Shown: positions 9,631 to 17,646, counted from the first letter of the stretch. The stretch is DNA of 33,422 nucleotides from an uncultured Rhodospirillales bacterium (GCA_937926175.1 CALANV010000053.1:1-33422); one strand, 5' to 3'. Numbers and translations are program-made. Notes: a model not told the origin generated them from the letters alone.

Positions 9631-9804
9631 GCCTTTTCAAGCACTACGCAGGACTATCCGTTGAACTTGGCGCCATGGCTACCAAGCGAGGAACGTTTGA
9701 GCCGTGGAACGAGTCAAGCCGCGATGCGATCCGGCTGCCGGCATGTTCGACGTCGAACTGGAAGGCGATTCGGTGCGGATCATCGGCTTGGTGCAAGATG
9801 CACT

Positions 9805-9843
9805 CCAAAATAAATCGCCCACCGCTAGTTAGCGATGGGCGAT
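9805..9843 (-). terminator. Intrinsic terminator downstream of the tRNA-Arg-like gene
   Basis: On the reverse strand a 13-bp stem with one mismatch (ATCGCCCATCGCT pairing across a 4-base loop) is followed by TTTATTTT. It begins only about 6 bases after the CCA of the tRNA-like gene, which suggests that gene is, or was, transcribed as a discrete short RNA. Confidence 0.8.
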
Positions 9844-9849
9844 TGATGG

Positions 9850-9957
9850 TGGTTGCGGCGGCGGGACTTGAACCCGCGACCTCTCCGCCCGATACTGCGA
9901 AATGCCATCCACCGTATCGAAGACAGCGGGGGCTCTATCCGTCTGAGCTAGGCCGCT
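9850..9957 (-). tRNA. tRNA-Arg-like gene with an interrupted anticodon loop (possible pseudo-tRNA)
   Basis: On the reverse strand the 5' half (GCGGCC, TA, GCTCAGACGGATAGAGC) is a clean D arm of the arginine type. The 3' half (AGGTC, GCGGG-TTCAAGT-CCCGC, CGCCGCA, ACCA) is a clean variable loop, T arm and CCA end. The anticodon stem CCGC/GCGG is present, but 37 nt lie between its strands instead of 7. About 30 of these form their own hairpin with a 6-bp stem CGATAC/GTATCG. Removing that hairpin would leave a loop TGTCTTG that contains TCT (Arg) but lacks the invariant U33. The acceptor has five good pairs (GCGGC/GCCGC) with mismatches at both ends. It could be a decayed tRNA, an insertion, or an unusual functional RNA; a known group I intron is much longer. 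Confidence 0.5.
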
Positions 9958-10006
9958 AAACTCATAAGTTCTACACGGCGGGCCTTTGCCGCCGGCGCAG
10001 GCCGGG

Positions 10007-10190
10007 TCATGCAACCGCCCGCCGACGCGCTTTAATGTCGTTTTCGACCTCCTGAAATTCAGGGGCGAGTTCGCGGAGGCGCGCAACCAAACCCGAAAGG
10101 AAGCCCTCCGGCGCGCATGACCTGTGGTAGCAGCGCGATTTCCAACGATCGGCGCCGGTCGCAAACAAGTAAATCAGGCGGCCGCCTCAT
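10007..10190 (-). pseudogene. Frameshifted small gene remnant
   Basis: Read on the reverse strand from an ATG at 10190, the translation runs as RRPPDLLVCDRRRSLEIALL and on to PQVMRAGG. After a frame change near 10095 it continues GLVARLRELAPEFQEVENDI and KARRRAVA to a TGA at 10007. Both halves look like real amphipathic protein, but no single frame joins them, so a one-base frameshift in a small gene is suggested. I do not recognise the family. It lies just upstream of the tRNA-Arg-like gene in the accessory-looking region. Confidence 0.3.
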
Positions 10191-10572
10191 TCCACTTGAC
10201 CTATCCGCATTGGGTCGGGGCCTGCTCACAGCCGGCGCTTGGTAATTCGACTCGGACGGATCGTATCGCATGACCGTGTTCGGCGATGTTCTGCTTGGCA
10301 GTGTCACGACCGACTAAGCTGCAAGCAGAACCGTCATCGTGCAGTGCCCATAGTCACCGCCTGTCCCAACATCAGCAAATAGGAAAGCCCCTGCCCGGTA
10401 GACCGAATTCCACCGCCTCAGCATGTGGACGGCCTGGGCGTAGGTGCTATCCCAGAGCACTTGCGTCTTAAGAAAACAAAAGTGGACGGAATCGCGCGAC
10501 AATGCCGCTCGACGTTGCCCTTGCCGGAGGCAAGAGCAAATTCACTTCGAACGTCACTGCTCTGCCCAAGGG
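10191..10572. other. Gap without a recognisable gene
   Basis: No convincing coding sequence was seen. Base composition is lower in GC than the flanking genes. A hairpin with a bulged 9-bp stem (GGCAAGAGCA with TGCTCTGCC, 10529-10566) lies at the right edge, next to the palindrome at 10573. Confidence 0.4.
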
Positions 10573-10594
10573 ACGCAAGCGCTAGCGCTTGCGT
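10573..10594. repeat. Perfect 22-bp palindrome
   Basis: ACGCAAGCGCT is followed immediately by its exact reverse complement, with no spacer. It lies about 150 bp before the PD-(D/E)XK gene and about 90 bp before the putative promoter of that gene. Palindromes this long without a loop are rare by chance and suit a dimeric DNA-binding protein. Confidence 0.8.
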
Positions 10595-10684
10595 GGCGCA
10601 GCACCCTAATCTCCTAGGATCACATGACGGCGCGCGGTGTCACCCACTTCAGGTAACGCACAGAATCCGTGCCACAGATGATCA

Positions 10685-10712
10685 TTGTCGTACGAGCGCG
10701 GTTACGTAAATT
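10685..10712 (+). promoter_or_regulatory. Putative promoter of the PD-(D/E)XK gene
   Basis: TTGTCG (10685-10690) and TAAATT (10707-10712) are separated by 16 bp and lie 33 bp before the chosen ATG. Assigned by eye. Confidence 0.35.
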
Positions 10713-10744
10713 TCTCAGTTTGCAAAGCATCGTGTGGGGGGACG

Positions 10745-11890
10745 ATGTCATTCTTTTCGCGGCTGCAGACATATCGAGATCGTCAAGAGCGTAAACCAAA
10801 CGAAGACTTTCTCGCCGAAATCTTCGCAGAGTTCTTGCGGCAGCTCGGGGCGAAAAGCCGTGATAACTTCTGGAGTCTCTTTTCACAAACTCTACTACAC
10901 CGCCCTTGGGTGCTGAATGCTGCGGCCCTCGAGCGGGTTGCGATGGCGTTCCGCAGTGCACGACGGCTACGCGTGGACACACGGTTTGCCATCAATGTCG
11001 AGAACGGGACAAATTTCCCGGACATCGCGATCTTTGGCGAGCAAAGTGCACCGATCGCGCTAATTGAAGTGAAGATCGCTGCCGATGAAACAGAGCCCAA
11101 CAAACAGGCAGCCACGAAACACAGTCAACTCCGAAGATATGATCAGTGGCTTTACGAGCAGTGGAAAAATGGTTGCAGCGCGGGATGTCTGATGTTCTTA
11201 ACCGACACGACGCCCTTGCCAGATGGCTTTTTGCAAGATGCGCTGTTTCGATGCCCGGTGCGAGGTGCCGGTTCTTGGTACGAAGTTCACCGATGGCTGG
11301 CGCGTCATACAGAAGACTTGCCAATAAGCATAAGACTTCTCGCCGATTATTTCAGAGAGTATCTGGAGGACAAATCAATGATGTCCTGCCAAATCAATTC
11401 AGAAGACATTGCCGTGCTCGACACGTTCCTGCGTAGCAACGCCCGCGCACGGTGGCGCGCGCTCCTCTCTGAGATAGGTAAGACGATCAAACGTACGCTT
11501 CCGGAGACTCGCGCGTCCGGTGACTTGCCGGCAGATTTTGATCATCTGCAACGCATCTGGAGTTGGGTCAATGTCTCACCGTCAAACCCGTGTTTTTCTG
11601 GTGTAGGTAATCTCTATATCGCCTGGGGTATCTACGCTGACACCCTAGGTGACGAGTATCCCGACCTGCCCAAGGGCTTGAACTGCTTTATGAAGATCAG
11701 CGAAGCCCAAGGCAAAGCGGTTATGCCCGATGCTCTTCCCGGCCTTGATTGGCGACGCAGCGACTCCGCATTGATATGCACCCATCCGTTGACTCTGGGC
11801 GATGGCAGACTCGATGACCGTGAGATTTTGGAATGGTTTTCGCGAACGGTCGGAATTGCGTACCATTTTGTGAAAACCAGCCAAGCCTAA
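10745..11890 (+). CDS. PD-(D/E)XK nuclease superfamily protein, orphan
   Basis: This 381-residue protein carries a restriction-endonuclease-like core near its N-terminus: a helix with E20/E25 (PNEDFLAEIFAEFL), then D93 in NFPDIAIFG, then E108 and K110 in ALIEVKI, followed by HSQLRRYDQWL, which matches the Q..Y helix after the core in this superfamily. The C-terminal two thirds (from about residue 190) contain no domain I recognise. The ATG at 10745 is chosen over one 60 bp upstream because GGGGGAC precedes it at suitable spacing. The gene is visibly lower in GC and uses more A/T-ending codons than its neighbours, which points to horizontal transfer. No methyltransferase or helicase partner is nearby, so it is not an ordinary restriction-modification enzyme. 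A defence or DNA-repair role is possible but is inference. Confidence 0.75.
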   Translation: MSFFSRLQTYRDRQERKPNEDFLAEIFAEFLRQLGAKSRDNFWSLFSQTLLHRPWVLNAAALERVAMAFRSARRLRVDTRFAINVENGTNFPDIAIFGEQSAPIALIEVKIAADETEPNKQAATKHSQLRRYDQWLYEQWKNGCSAGCLMFLTDTTPLPDGFLQDALFRCPVRGAGSWYEVHRWLARHTEDLPISIRLLADYFREYLEDKSMMSCQINSEDIAVLDTFLRSNARARWRALLSEIGKTIKRTLPETRASGDLPADFDHLQRIWSWVNVSPSNPCFSGVGNLYIAWGIYADTLGDEYPDLPKGLNCFMKISEAQGKAVMPDALPGLDWRRSDSALICTHPLTLGDGRLDDREILEWFSRTVGIAYHFVKTSQA

Positions 11891-12744
11891 CTCTGACCGG
11901 GAAGCGCATCCCTGAGCCACATCCTATCGTATCGCGTAGTGCACGAGTGGAGGCAATCCCGGTTTGGAGAGGCTTAGCGTCATGGGTCATGGACGCACCA
12001 CGATCGAGGCGCCACAGCGATAACGACCCGACGAGAACGTCTCCACCTGCCTCACCGAGGCGCACCGGATCATCGGGGCATGGTGTACCGACGAAGATAC
12101 CGTCAGACCGCCTGAACCGAGTGCCGCCGGCGGTGTTTGGCGTCACGCGCAGCAAACCCGAAAAGTAACGGGGCCGGACGCTGCGCCCGATCGGGGACGT
12201 CGCGCCCCGCCCCGTCGCACTACCGAGCTAGGTGGACTCAAGGAGCGAATAGATTCAACTCGCCGATGTGCAAAAACCGGGGAGCAAGTCACTGCATCGG
12301 GCTGGTCGGGGAGATTGCGGCATATGGTCAAGCCGTACACGGAAACGCCCGGCTGAAGCCTGCTAGATCCCTATTGCATAGCTTCACGCTCGGATGCTGA
12401 GACATGTACCATGTACGAAGATGAGGCTCTAGGACACCGGGCATAAACGCGCGAAGGCGCGATGCCTCCACCTTGCCGCATGTACGTCAGTCTTTGTCCA
12501 AAGCTGAGCAGCATTGCGCGGCCGGCGGAGTTGGCCCACGCGCGCGTTTCAGGTTAAACACTCGAGCGAGACGGGCGCCATGCCCAACCGCTGCATTCAG
12601 ATGGAGGTTGCCAAGCTCGTTCGCGCGAAATGGCCGTCAATTTCCGGGCATCCGCCATGCCCACCCCCATACCGTCGCTCTTGTGAACGGCGCGACGGCA
12701 ATCCGTATACGGATCAGCTCCAGGAACAGACTTTCAGGATCAGA
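11891..12744. other. Gap of about 850 bp without a recognisable gene
   Basis: Open frames exist on both strands, but their products are Arg/Pro/Ser-rich shadows without ribosome-binding sites or domains. No tRNA, inverted repeat pair or transposase fragment was recognised. The stretch probably contains decayed accessory DNA and, at its right end, the promoter of the glucosidase gene. Confidence 0.5.
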
Positions 12745-14373
12745 ATGGACCATGACTGGTGGCGCGGTGCCGTCATCTATCAGATCTATCCGCGCAGCTT
12801 CTTCGATTCGAACGGCGACGGCGTCGGTGATCTGCGCGGAATCACCGCGCGCCTGCCCTACATCGCCGACCTCGGCGTCGACGCGATCTGGATCTGCCCG
12901 TTCTATCTCTCGCCGATGAAGGATTTCGGATACGACGTCGCCGACTACTGCGCCGTCGATCCCGTGTTCGGCACGCTCGACGACTTCGACGCGCTGGTCG
13001 AACGCGCCCATGATCTCGGCCTTCGCGTCCTGATCGACCAGGTCTGGAGCCACACCTCCGACGAGCACCGCTGGTTCCAGGCAAGCCGCACCCACCGCTT
13101 CGGTGCGTACGCCGACTGGTATGTGTGGGCGGACCCGCGGCCTGACGGGACGCCGCCCAACAACTGGCTGTCCGTCTTCGGCGGCAGCGCCTGGACGTGG
13201 GAGCCGCGCCGGCGGCAGTACTATCTACATCACTTCCTGCCGAGCCAGCCGCAGCTCAATCTTCGCAACGAGCACGTCGTGGCGGCGCTCGGCCGCGTCG
13301 CGCGCTTCTGGCTCCGTCGCGGTGTCGATGGCTTTCGCCTGGATGCGATCGACTTCATGCTCCATGACGAGCAGCTGCGCGACAATCCGCCGAAGAATCT
13401 GCCGCCCAGCCAGATACCGGCCAAACTCTTCGGCATGCAGATCCATCTGTACGACATGGTGCAGCCCGAGGTCGTCAATCTCGCCGCCTTGCTGCGCCGT
13501 CTGATCGACCGTTACTTCCCGGGTGTGGCCTTGCTCGGCGAGGTGTCGAGCCAGGAAGGTGCCCTCGAGCGCATCAGCAACTACACGAGCGCAAGGGGAA
13601 ACCGGCTCCACATGGCCTACACGCTGGGGCTGATGAAGCGCCCCTTCTCCCGCGACCTGTTCCTCGGCGCGATCGAGGAAGTGTCGGATGACGGCTGGAT
13701 GTGCTGGACCTTCAGCAACCACGACGTCGAACGTGCAGCCAGCCGCTGGAACGATGGTACGGCCGACGACCGTTTCTCGCGTCTGCTGATGGCGCTGCTG
13801 CTGACGTTGCGCGGCAGCGCCTGCATGTACCAGGGCGAGGAACTCGGCCTGCCCGAGGCGACGCTCGATCCGGCCGACATGCAGGACCCCTATGGCATCG
13901 CGTTCTATCCCGAATTCCGCGGGCGCGACGGCTCGCGCACGCCGATGCCCTGGCATGCCGACGCGCCCAATGCCGGCTTCTCGTCGGCCACGAAGGCGTG
14001 GCTTCCCGTCCCCGATTCCCATCGCGAGCGCGCGGTCGACCGGCAGAAGTCGGACCCGCACTCGCTGCTGAACCACTGGCGACGGTTCCTGCGCTGGCGC
14101 AAGGCGCATCCGGCACTGCGGACGGGCGAGATCCGGATCATCCCGGTGCCGGCACCTTTCCTCGCCTTCGAGCGCCGGACCGAGACGCAAAGGATCGTGG
14201 TCGTCTTCAACTTCGACCGCGCGCCGGCCGCGCTTCCGCTCGACCTCCTGCCGCCCTGCCGGCCGCTCGACGGGCACGGATTCGACAGCCGCCTCGACGG
14301 CGGGCTATTGACGTTGCCGGGCTGGGGCGTCTTCTTTGGCGCTGCAGAAACACGGCCGGACCCCGACGCCTGA
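12745..14373 (+). CDS. GH13 alpha-glucosidase / oligo-1,6-glucosidase-like enzyme
   Basis: This 542-residue cytoplasmic enzyme belongs to the alpha-amylase family GH13, in the subgroup that hydrolyses (or transglycosylates) short alpha-glucosides. It begins with DHDWWRGAVIYQIYPRSFFD, the usual start of bacterial alpha-glucosidases, which is why the ATG at 12745 (AGGA five bases upstream) is preferred to in-frame ATGs further upstream. Catalytic residues are visible: nucleophile D200 in GVDGFRLDAIDF, acid/base E266 in LLGEVSS and transition-state stabiliser D327 in FSNHDVERA. The C-terminal beta domain starts near residue 470. There is no signal peptide. It stands alone, with no sugar transporter or regulator beside it, so the physiological substrate (for example trehalose, maltose or isomaltose-type sugars) is open. 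Confidence 0.92.
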   Translation: MDHDWWRGAVIYQIYPRSFFDSNGDGVGDLRGITARLPYIADLGVDAIWICPFYLSPMKDFGYDVADYCAVDPVFGTLDDFDALVERAHDLGLRVLIDQVWSHTSDEHRWFQASRTHRFGAYADWYVWADPRPDGTPPNNWLSVFGGSAWTWEPRRRQYYLHHFLPSQPQLNLRNEHVVAALGRVARFWLRRGVDGFRLDAIDFMLHDEQLRDNPPKNLPPSQIPAKLFGMQIHLYDMVQPEVVNLAALLRRLIDRYFPGVALLGEVSSQEGALERISNYTSARGNRLHMAYTLGLMKRPFSRDLFLGAIEEVSDDGWMCWTFSNHDVERAASRWNDGTADDRFSRLLMALLLTLRGSACMYQGEELGLPEATLDPADMQDPYGIAFYPEFRGRDGSRTPMPWHADAPNAGFSSATKAWLPVPDSHRERAVDRQKSDPHSLLNHWRRFLRWRKAHPALRTGEIRIIPVPAPFLAFERRTETQRIVVVFNFDRAPAALPLDLLPPCRPLDGHGFDSRLDGGLLTLPGWGVFFGAAETRPDPDA

Positions 14374-14456
14374 CACGGGACGAATCCGTGACGACGCCCT
14401 GGACGTGAAGTGCGGGGTCACAAGAAAGGGTGAGGCCGCTGCCGGAAGGTGAATTG

Positions 14457-14469
14457 ATTCGAGTCGAAT
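14457..14469. promoter_or_regulatory. 13-bp palindrome upstream of the dedA-family gene
   Basis: ATTCGA-G-TCGAAT is a perfect dyad about 85 bp before the GTG start. A -10-like GATACT (14484-14489) follows it. It could be an operator; this is suggestive only. Confidence 0.25.
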
Positions 14470-14551
14470 TACCACGCAGCTGTGATACTGTGCGGACGAT
14501 GCCGGTCCGCCGGGACGGCTTCCAAGACGGATAAGACAATAAGAGATAAAC

Positions 14552-15184
14552 GTGGATTTCTCCCAGATCGTCGCTGAATACGGCGCCTACGTTTACCCGC
14601 TGATCTTCGCCTGGGCGTTCGTCGAGGGCGAGACGTTCGTCATTTTTGCGGGTGTCGCGGCGCATCAGGGCTATCTGGACTGGACGCTCATGTTCCTGCT
14701 CGCCTGGTTGGGCAGCTTTTCCGGCGATCAGCTTTATTTCTGGATCGGCCGTCACTGGGGCAGGGACCTGCTCCGTCGCTTTCCGCGCTGGCGCCCGACG
14801 GCCGATGCCGCACTGGCACTGCTGCACCGTTACAATACGTGGTTCATCCTGTCGTTTCGCTTCATCTACGGTGTGCGCAACCTGGCGTCCTTCGCCATCG
14901 GCATGAGCGGCGTGGGTCCGTTGCGGTTCATGGCCCTGAACTTCATCGCGGCGGGTATATGGGCCTTCAGTTTCGCCGGCTTCGGTTACGTCTTCGGCGA
15001 GGTCCTCGAGGCGGTCCTGGGCGACATCGCCCGGACGTTCGGCCTCGTCATGCTGGGTGTTTTTGTGTTCGTGTCGCTGCTGCTGTTCTTCATTCACCGC
15101 TACCAGCAGCGCCGGATCGTGCGCCAGGCTGCGCCCGCGCCCTCCCGGCTCGCGACGTCTGACAGCTCGATGCCGCGCGGCTGA
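14552..15184 (+). CDS. DedA family (VTT/SNARE-associated domain) inner-membrane protein
   Basis: This 210-residue polytopic membrane protein is of typical DedA length. Hallmarks are the acidic FAWAFVEGETFVIFAGV near residues 20-36, then GSFSGDQLYFWIGRHWGRDLL (about 53-73) and the Arg-containing FILSFRFIYGVRNLASFAIG (about 97-116) followed by GPLRFMALNFIAAGIWAF. Members of the family act in membrane homeostasis, and some are undecaprenyl-phosphate or phospholipid flippases. The start codon appears to be GTG, with a purine-rich AAGAGA upstream; no better ATG is present. It follows the glucosidase by 178 bp and probably has its own promoter. Confidence 0.9.
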   Translation: MDFSQIVAEYGAYVYPLIFAWAFVEGETFVIFAGVAAHQGYLDWTLMFLLAWLGSFSGDQLYFWIGRHWGRDLLRRFPRWRPTADAALALLHRYNTWFILSFRFIYGVRNLASFAIGMSGVGPLRFMALNFIAAGIWAFSFAGFGYVFGEVLEAVLGDIARTFGLVMLGVFVFVSLLLFFIHRYQQRRIVRQAAPAPSRLATSDSSMPRG

Positions 15185-15233
15185 GGCGCCTCCGATCGCC
15201 CACGGCCCGGACGGGCCGGACGCCCGTCCGTCC

Positions 15234-15461
15234 CTACGCAACCTTCTTTCTGATGTTGAAGGTGAAGACGCCCCCCTCCTCCTTCCAGTCGAGAAGTTCG
15301 TTGCCCGTCGCCTGGCAGAACGCTTCGAAATCCCGAACCGCCCCCGGATCGGTCGCCAGGACCTGAAGTGTGCCGCCGGCCGGCACATCCTTGATCGCCT
15401 TCTTCACGCGTAGGATCGGCAGCGGGCAGTTGAGGCCCTTGGTGTCGAGTACGGTCGTCAT
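15234..15461 (-). CDS. tusA: TusA-family sulfur carrier protein
   Basis: This 75-residue protein has the TusA/YedF/SirA fold. The persulfide-bearing C12 lies in KGLNCPLPILRVKKAI, and the second half carries LATDPGAVRDFEAFCQATGNELL. TusA proteins receive sulfane sulfur from a desulfurase or rhodanese and pass it on, for tRNA thiolation in enterobacteria or sulfur oxidation in sulfur oxidisers. The gene is divergent from a YeeE/YedE transporter 159 bp away, a common pairing in which the carrier is thought to accept imported thiosulfate sulfur. GGAGAG lies about 12 bases before the ATG. Given soxYZ elsewhere in the window, a role in sulfur metabolism is more likely than a purely tRNA-related one, but this is inference. 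Confidence 0.93.
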   Translation of the reverse strand: MTTVLDTKGLNCPLPILRVKKAIKDVPAGGTLQVLATDPGAVRDFEAFCQATGNELLDWKEEGGVFTFNIRKKVA

Positions 15462-15619
15462 GGCGTCGAGTTGCTCTCCACTGAATGCATCGGGTTCGGC
15501 CGAAGGCCGGAAGCTTAAATCTTGAGCGTGTGCGCTCGCAAGGTTTACATTAGAAAAACCGAATATACATGAGCCATTCCCGGCACCAAGGCCGGCCGGG
15601 CGCCCGAGAGAAGCTGCCG

Positions 15620-16723
15620 ATGTCCGAAACGCCGATCCACGTCCTCGTCGCGAGCCTGGCCTTTGCCGCCGGCATCATTTTCGGCGCCACGGCGCAACGG
15701 ACGAACTTCTGCACCATGGGCGCGATCTCGGACATGGTGAACTTTCAGGACTTTCGGCGCTTGCGCGCCTGGCTGCTCGCCATCGCCGTCGCCACGCTCG
15801 GCAGCCAGCTCCTGCACCTGGGCGGGGTGATCGATCTCGACCAGTCCATCTACCTGACGCCGAATCTCGGCTGGCTGGGCGCGGTCATGGGCGGCCTTCT
15901 CTTCGGATTCGGCATGACGCTGACGGGCGGCTGCGGCAACAAGACGCTCGTTCGCCTGGGCGCAGGAAACCTCAAGTCGCTCGTCGTCGCGATCGTGCTC
16001 GGCATCTTCGCGTACATGACGCTGCGCGGCCTCATCGGCGCGGCACGCGTCAACCTGATCGAGGCAACGAACATCGACCTCGCGGCGACGGGTCTCGCCA
16101 CCCAGGGCCTGCCCGACATGATGGCCGCCGTGACCGGCATGCCGGTGCCGGCTACGCGTTCGGTCGCGACCGTCGCGGTCGTTCTCTGCCTGCTCTGGTG
16201 GGTGTTCAAGGATGCCGCGTTTCGGGCATCGCCCGCCAACATCGCGGGCGGCCTCATCATCGGTGCGCTGATCCCCGTCGGCTGGCTCATCACGGGCGTC
16301 GTCGGCCGCGACGATTTCGACCCGACGCCGCTGGCGTCGTTCACCTTCATCGCCCCGGTCGGCGAAAGCCTGATGTACCTGATGACGTTCACCGGCGCGA
16401 ACATCAACTTCGGCATCGCGACGGTGGGCGGCGTCATCGTCGGCTCGTTCGTCATGGCGATCGCGACGAAGACGTTCCGCATCGAGTCCTTCGTGGATGC
16501 GAACGACATGATCCGCCACATCGTCGGCGCGGCGATGATGGGCGTGGGCGGGGTGATGGCGCTGGGCTGCACGATCGGCCAGGGCATCACCGGAGTCTCG
16601 ACGCTGGCCGTCGGCTCGGTGCTGGCCCTCCTCTCGATTCTCGCGGGCGGCGTCTACGGCATGAAATACCTCGAAGAAGGCACGCTGGGCGGTGCCCTCA
16701 AGGCAATGGTCGCGCGCGGCTGA
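15620..16723 (+). CDS. YeeE/YedE (TsuA-like) family sulfur-compound transporter
   Basis: This 367-residue inner-membrane protein is made of two related halves of hydrophobic helices, as in TsuA thiosulfate transporters. Conserved cysteine motifs are present: GATAQRTNFCTMGAI near the N-terminus, LTGGCGNKTLVRLGAGN around residue 105, and ALGCTIGQGITGVSTLA near residue 315. In the family these cysteines line the path through which thiosulfate is passed. I chose the ATG at 15620, preceded by GAGAGAAG, over the one at 15569, which has no Shine-Dalgarno and would add a charged N-terminus. It is divergent from tusA and the two probably share a regulatory region. The exact substrate is not provable from sequence. 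Confidence 0.88.
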   Translation: MSETPIHVLVASLAFAAGIIFGATAQRTNFCTMGAISDMVNFQDFRRLRAWLLAIAVATLGSQLLHLGGVIDLDQSIYLTPNLGWLGAVMGGLLFGFGMTLTGGCGNKTLVRLGAGNLKSLVVAIVLGIFAYMTLRGLIGAARVNLIEATNIDLAATGLATQGLPDMMAAVTGMPVPATRSVATVAVVLCLLWWVFKDAAFRASPANIAGGLIIGALIPVGWLITGVVGRDDFDPTPLASFTFIAPVGESLMYLMTFTGANINFGIATVGGVIVGSFVMAIATKTFRIESFVDANDMIRHIVGAAMMGVGGVMALGCTIGQGITGVSTLAVGSVLALLSILAGGVYGMKYLEEGTLGGALKAMVARG

Positions 16724-17091
16724 CGGGATGTCGCGCGTTCCTCGGGCGCGAAAAAGCCCCAGCGCAGAAAAAAGGAGGCCGCGTCTCGGCGAGCCGCGGC
16801 CCAAGTCTGATCAGGGAGGAAACGCCCTGGGATCGGAACACCCAGGATGCGAGAGCCCGAAGGCTTTCGCCCCCGCAACATGGGGCCGGCCCGGTTAAAA
16901 AACGGTACCGTCACGCCGACAAAAATCGGCCTACCCCCTTTGGCGAGCCGCCCGTGGCGGCCGCTCCCGCCAGAGGCGCCAGAGATCGGCCAAGGACGCA
17001 CTGGAACGGAACAGGCGTGGCCTCTTTCCGGAAGGGCACGACATAAAACGCCGGTCTCGCCCGTTCTTCCGTCAAACGGGAGAGACGCATC
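16724..17091 (+). other. Intergenic region with a series of hairpins
   Basis: No gene was recognised. Hairpins follow one another on the forward strand: GGCCGCG with CGCGGCC (16777-16801), CAGGG with CCCTG (16812-16829) competing with CCTGGG/CCCAGG just after it, a 9-bp stem with one G-U pair around the tetraloop CGAA (16849-16870), and GCCGA/TCGGC near 16917-16932. None is followed by a U-tract. This may be a structured leader or trailer or a small RNA, or simply GC-rich DNA. Confidence 0.3.
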
Positions 17092-17382
17092 ATGCGCCAC
17101 ATCGCCGCCGGGCTGATCCTGGTCGCCGCCGGCATGGGGGCCACGCCGGTCGAGGCCCATCATCGTGGCTTCTACGATCCGCTGTGTCCGCCGTCCGCCT
17201 ATGTGGTTCCGCCGCCGCGCGTCTTTGTCCCGGTACCGGTCCATCGCGGCCCCGTCTATGTCTATCCGCGCGTCGTCCGTCCCCACTACCATGCCGTGCC
17301 GCCGGGCCATGCACGGCATCTCTACCGTCACTTCCCCTACCCGCGGCCGCGCGGCGCCGTGACATTCTATTTTCGGTTCTAG
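17092..17382 (+). CDS. Small secreted His/Pro/Tyr-rich protein of unknown function
   Basis: This 96-residue product has a clear signal peptide (residues 1 to about 22, ending GATPVEA) followed by a mature part rich in Pro, His, Tyr, Val and Arg. It has no cysteine other than one at residue 32 and no recognisable domain. GGGAGAG lies 8-9 bases before the ATG. The many His residues could bind metal, but no ordered motif supports this. It sits alone between the YeeE/YedE gene and the kor operon. Similar low-complexity periplasmic proteins are common in Alphaproteobacteria and mostly uncharacterised. Confidence 0.65.
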   Translation: MRHIAAGLILVAAGMGATPVEAHHRGFYDPLCPPSAYVVPPPRVFVPVPVHRGPVYVYPRVVRPHYHAVPPGHARHLYRHFPYPRPRGAVTFYFRF

Positions 17383-17646
17383 ACGACCGCGCGATCGGTC
17401 CGGACCGCTTCCGCGACGGTCGTCTCGGGCACGTCGGGGCCTATCGCCTGGACGACGCATCTCAACCTGTGGCTGTACCGTCGCAGACCACCCGGTGCGG
17501 CTGACGTTGCGAAGCCGCCCCATGTCGGGCTAGCCTACGGACCAACGACAAAAACAACCGGCTTTGCCGGGAAAAGGCACCTTCGACTTGGAGGTGTTCG
17601 GGTTCGGCGCTGCATCGATGGCGCGCCGGGCCGCGAGGGAGGAACG

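Noticed and set aside
9607..12400. Possible attachment-site duplication of a tRNA 3' end bounding the low-GC region
   Set aside because: No second copy of the tRNA-Thr or tRNA-Arg-like 3' end was found, and no integrase gene is present.
12137..12400. 87-codon forward frame near the end of the low-GC region
   Set aside because: It has no recognisable family, ribosome-binding site or conserved pattern; a group II intron end was considered, but no domain V-like hairpin was seen.
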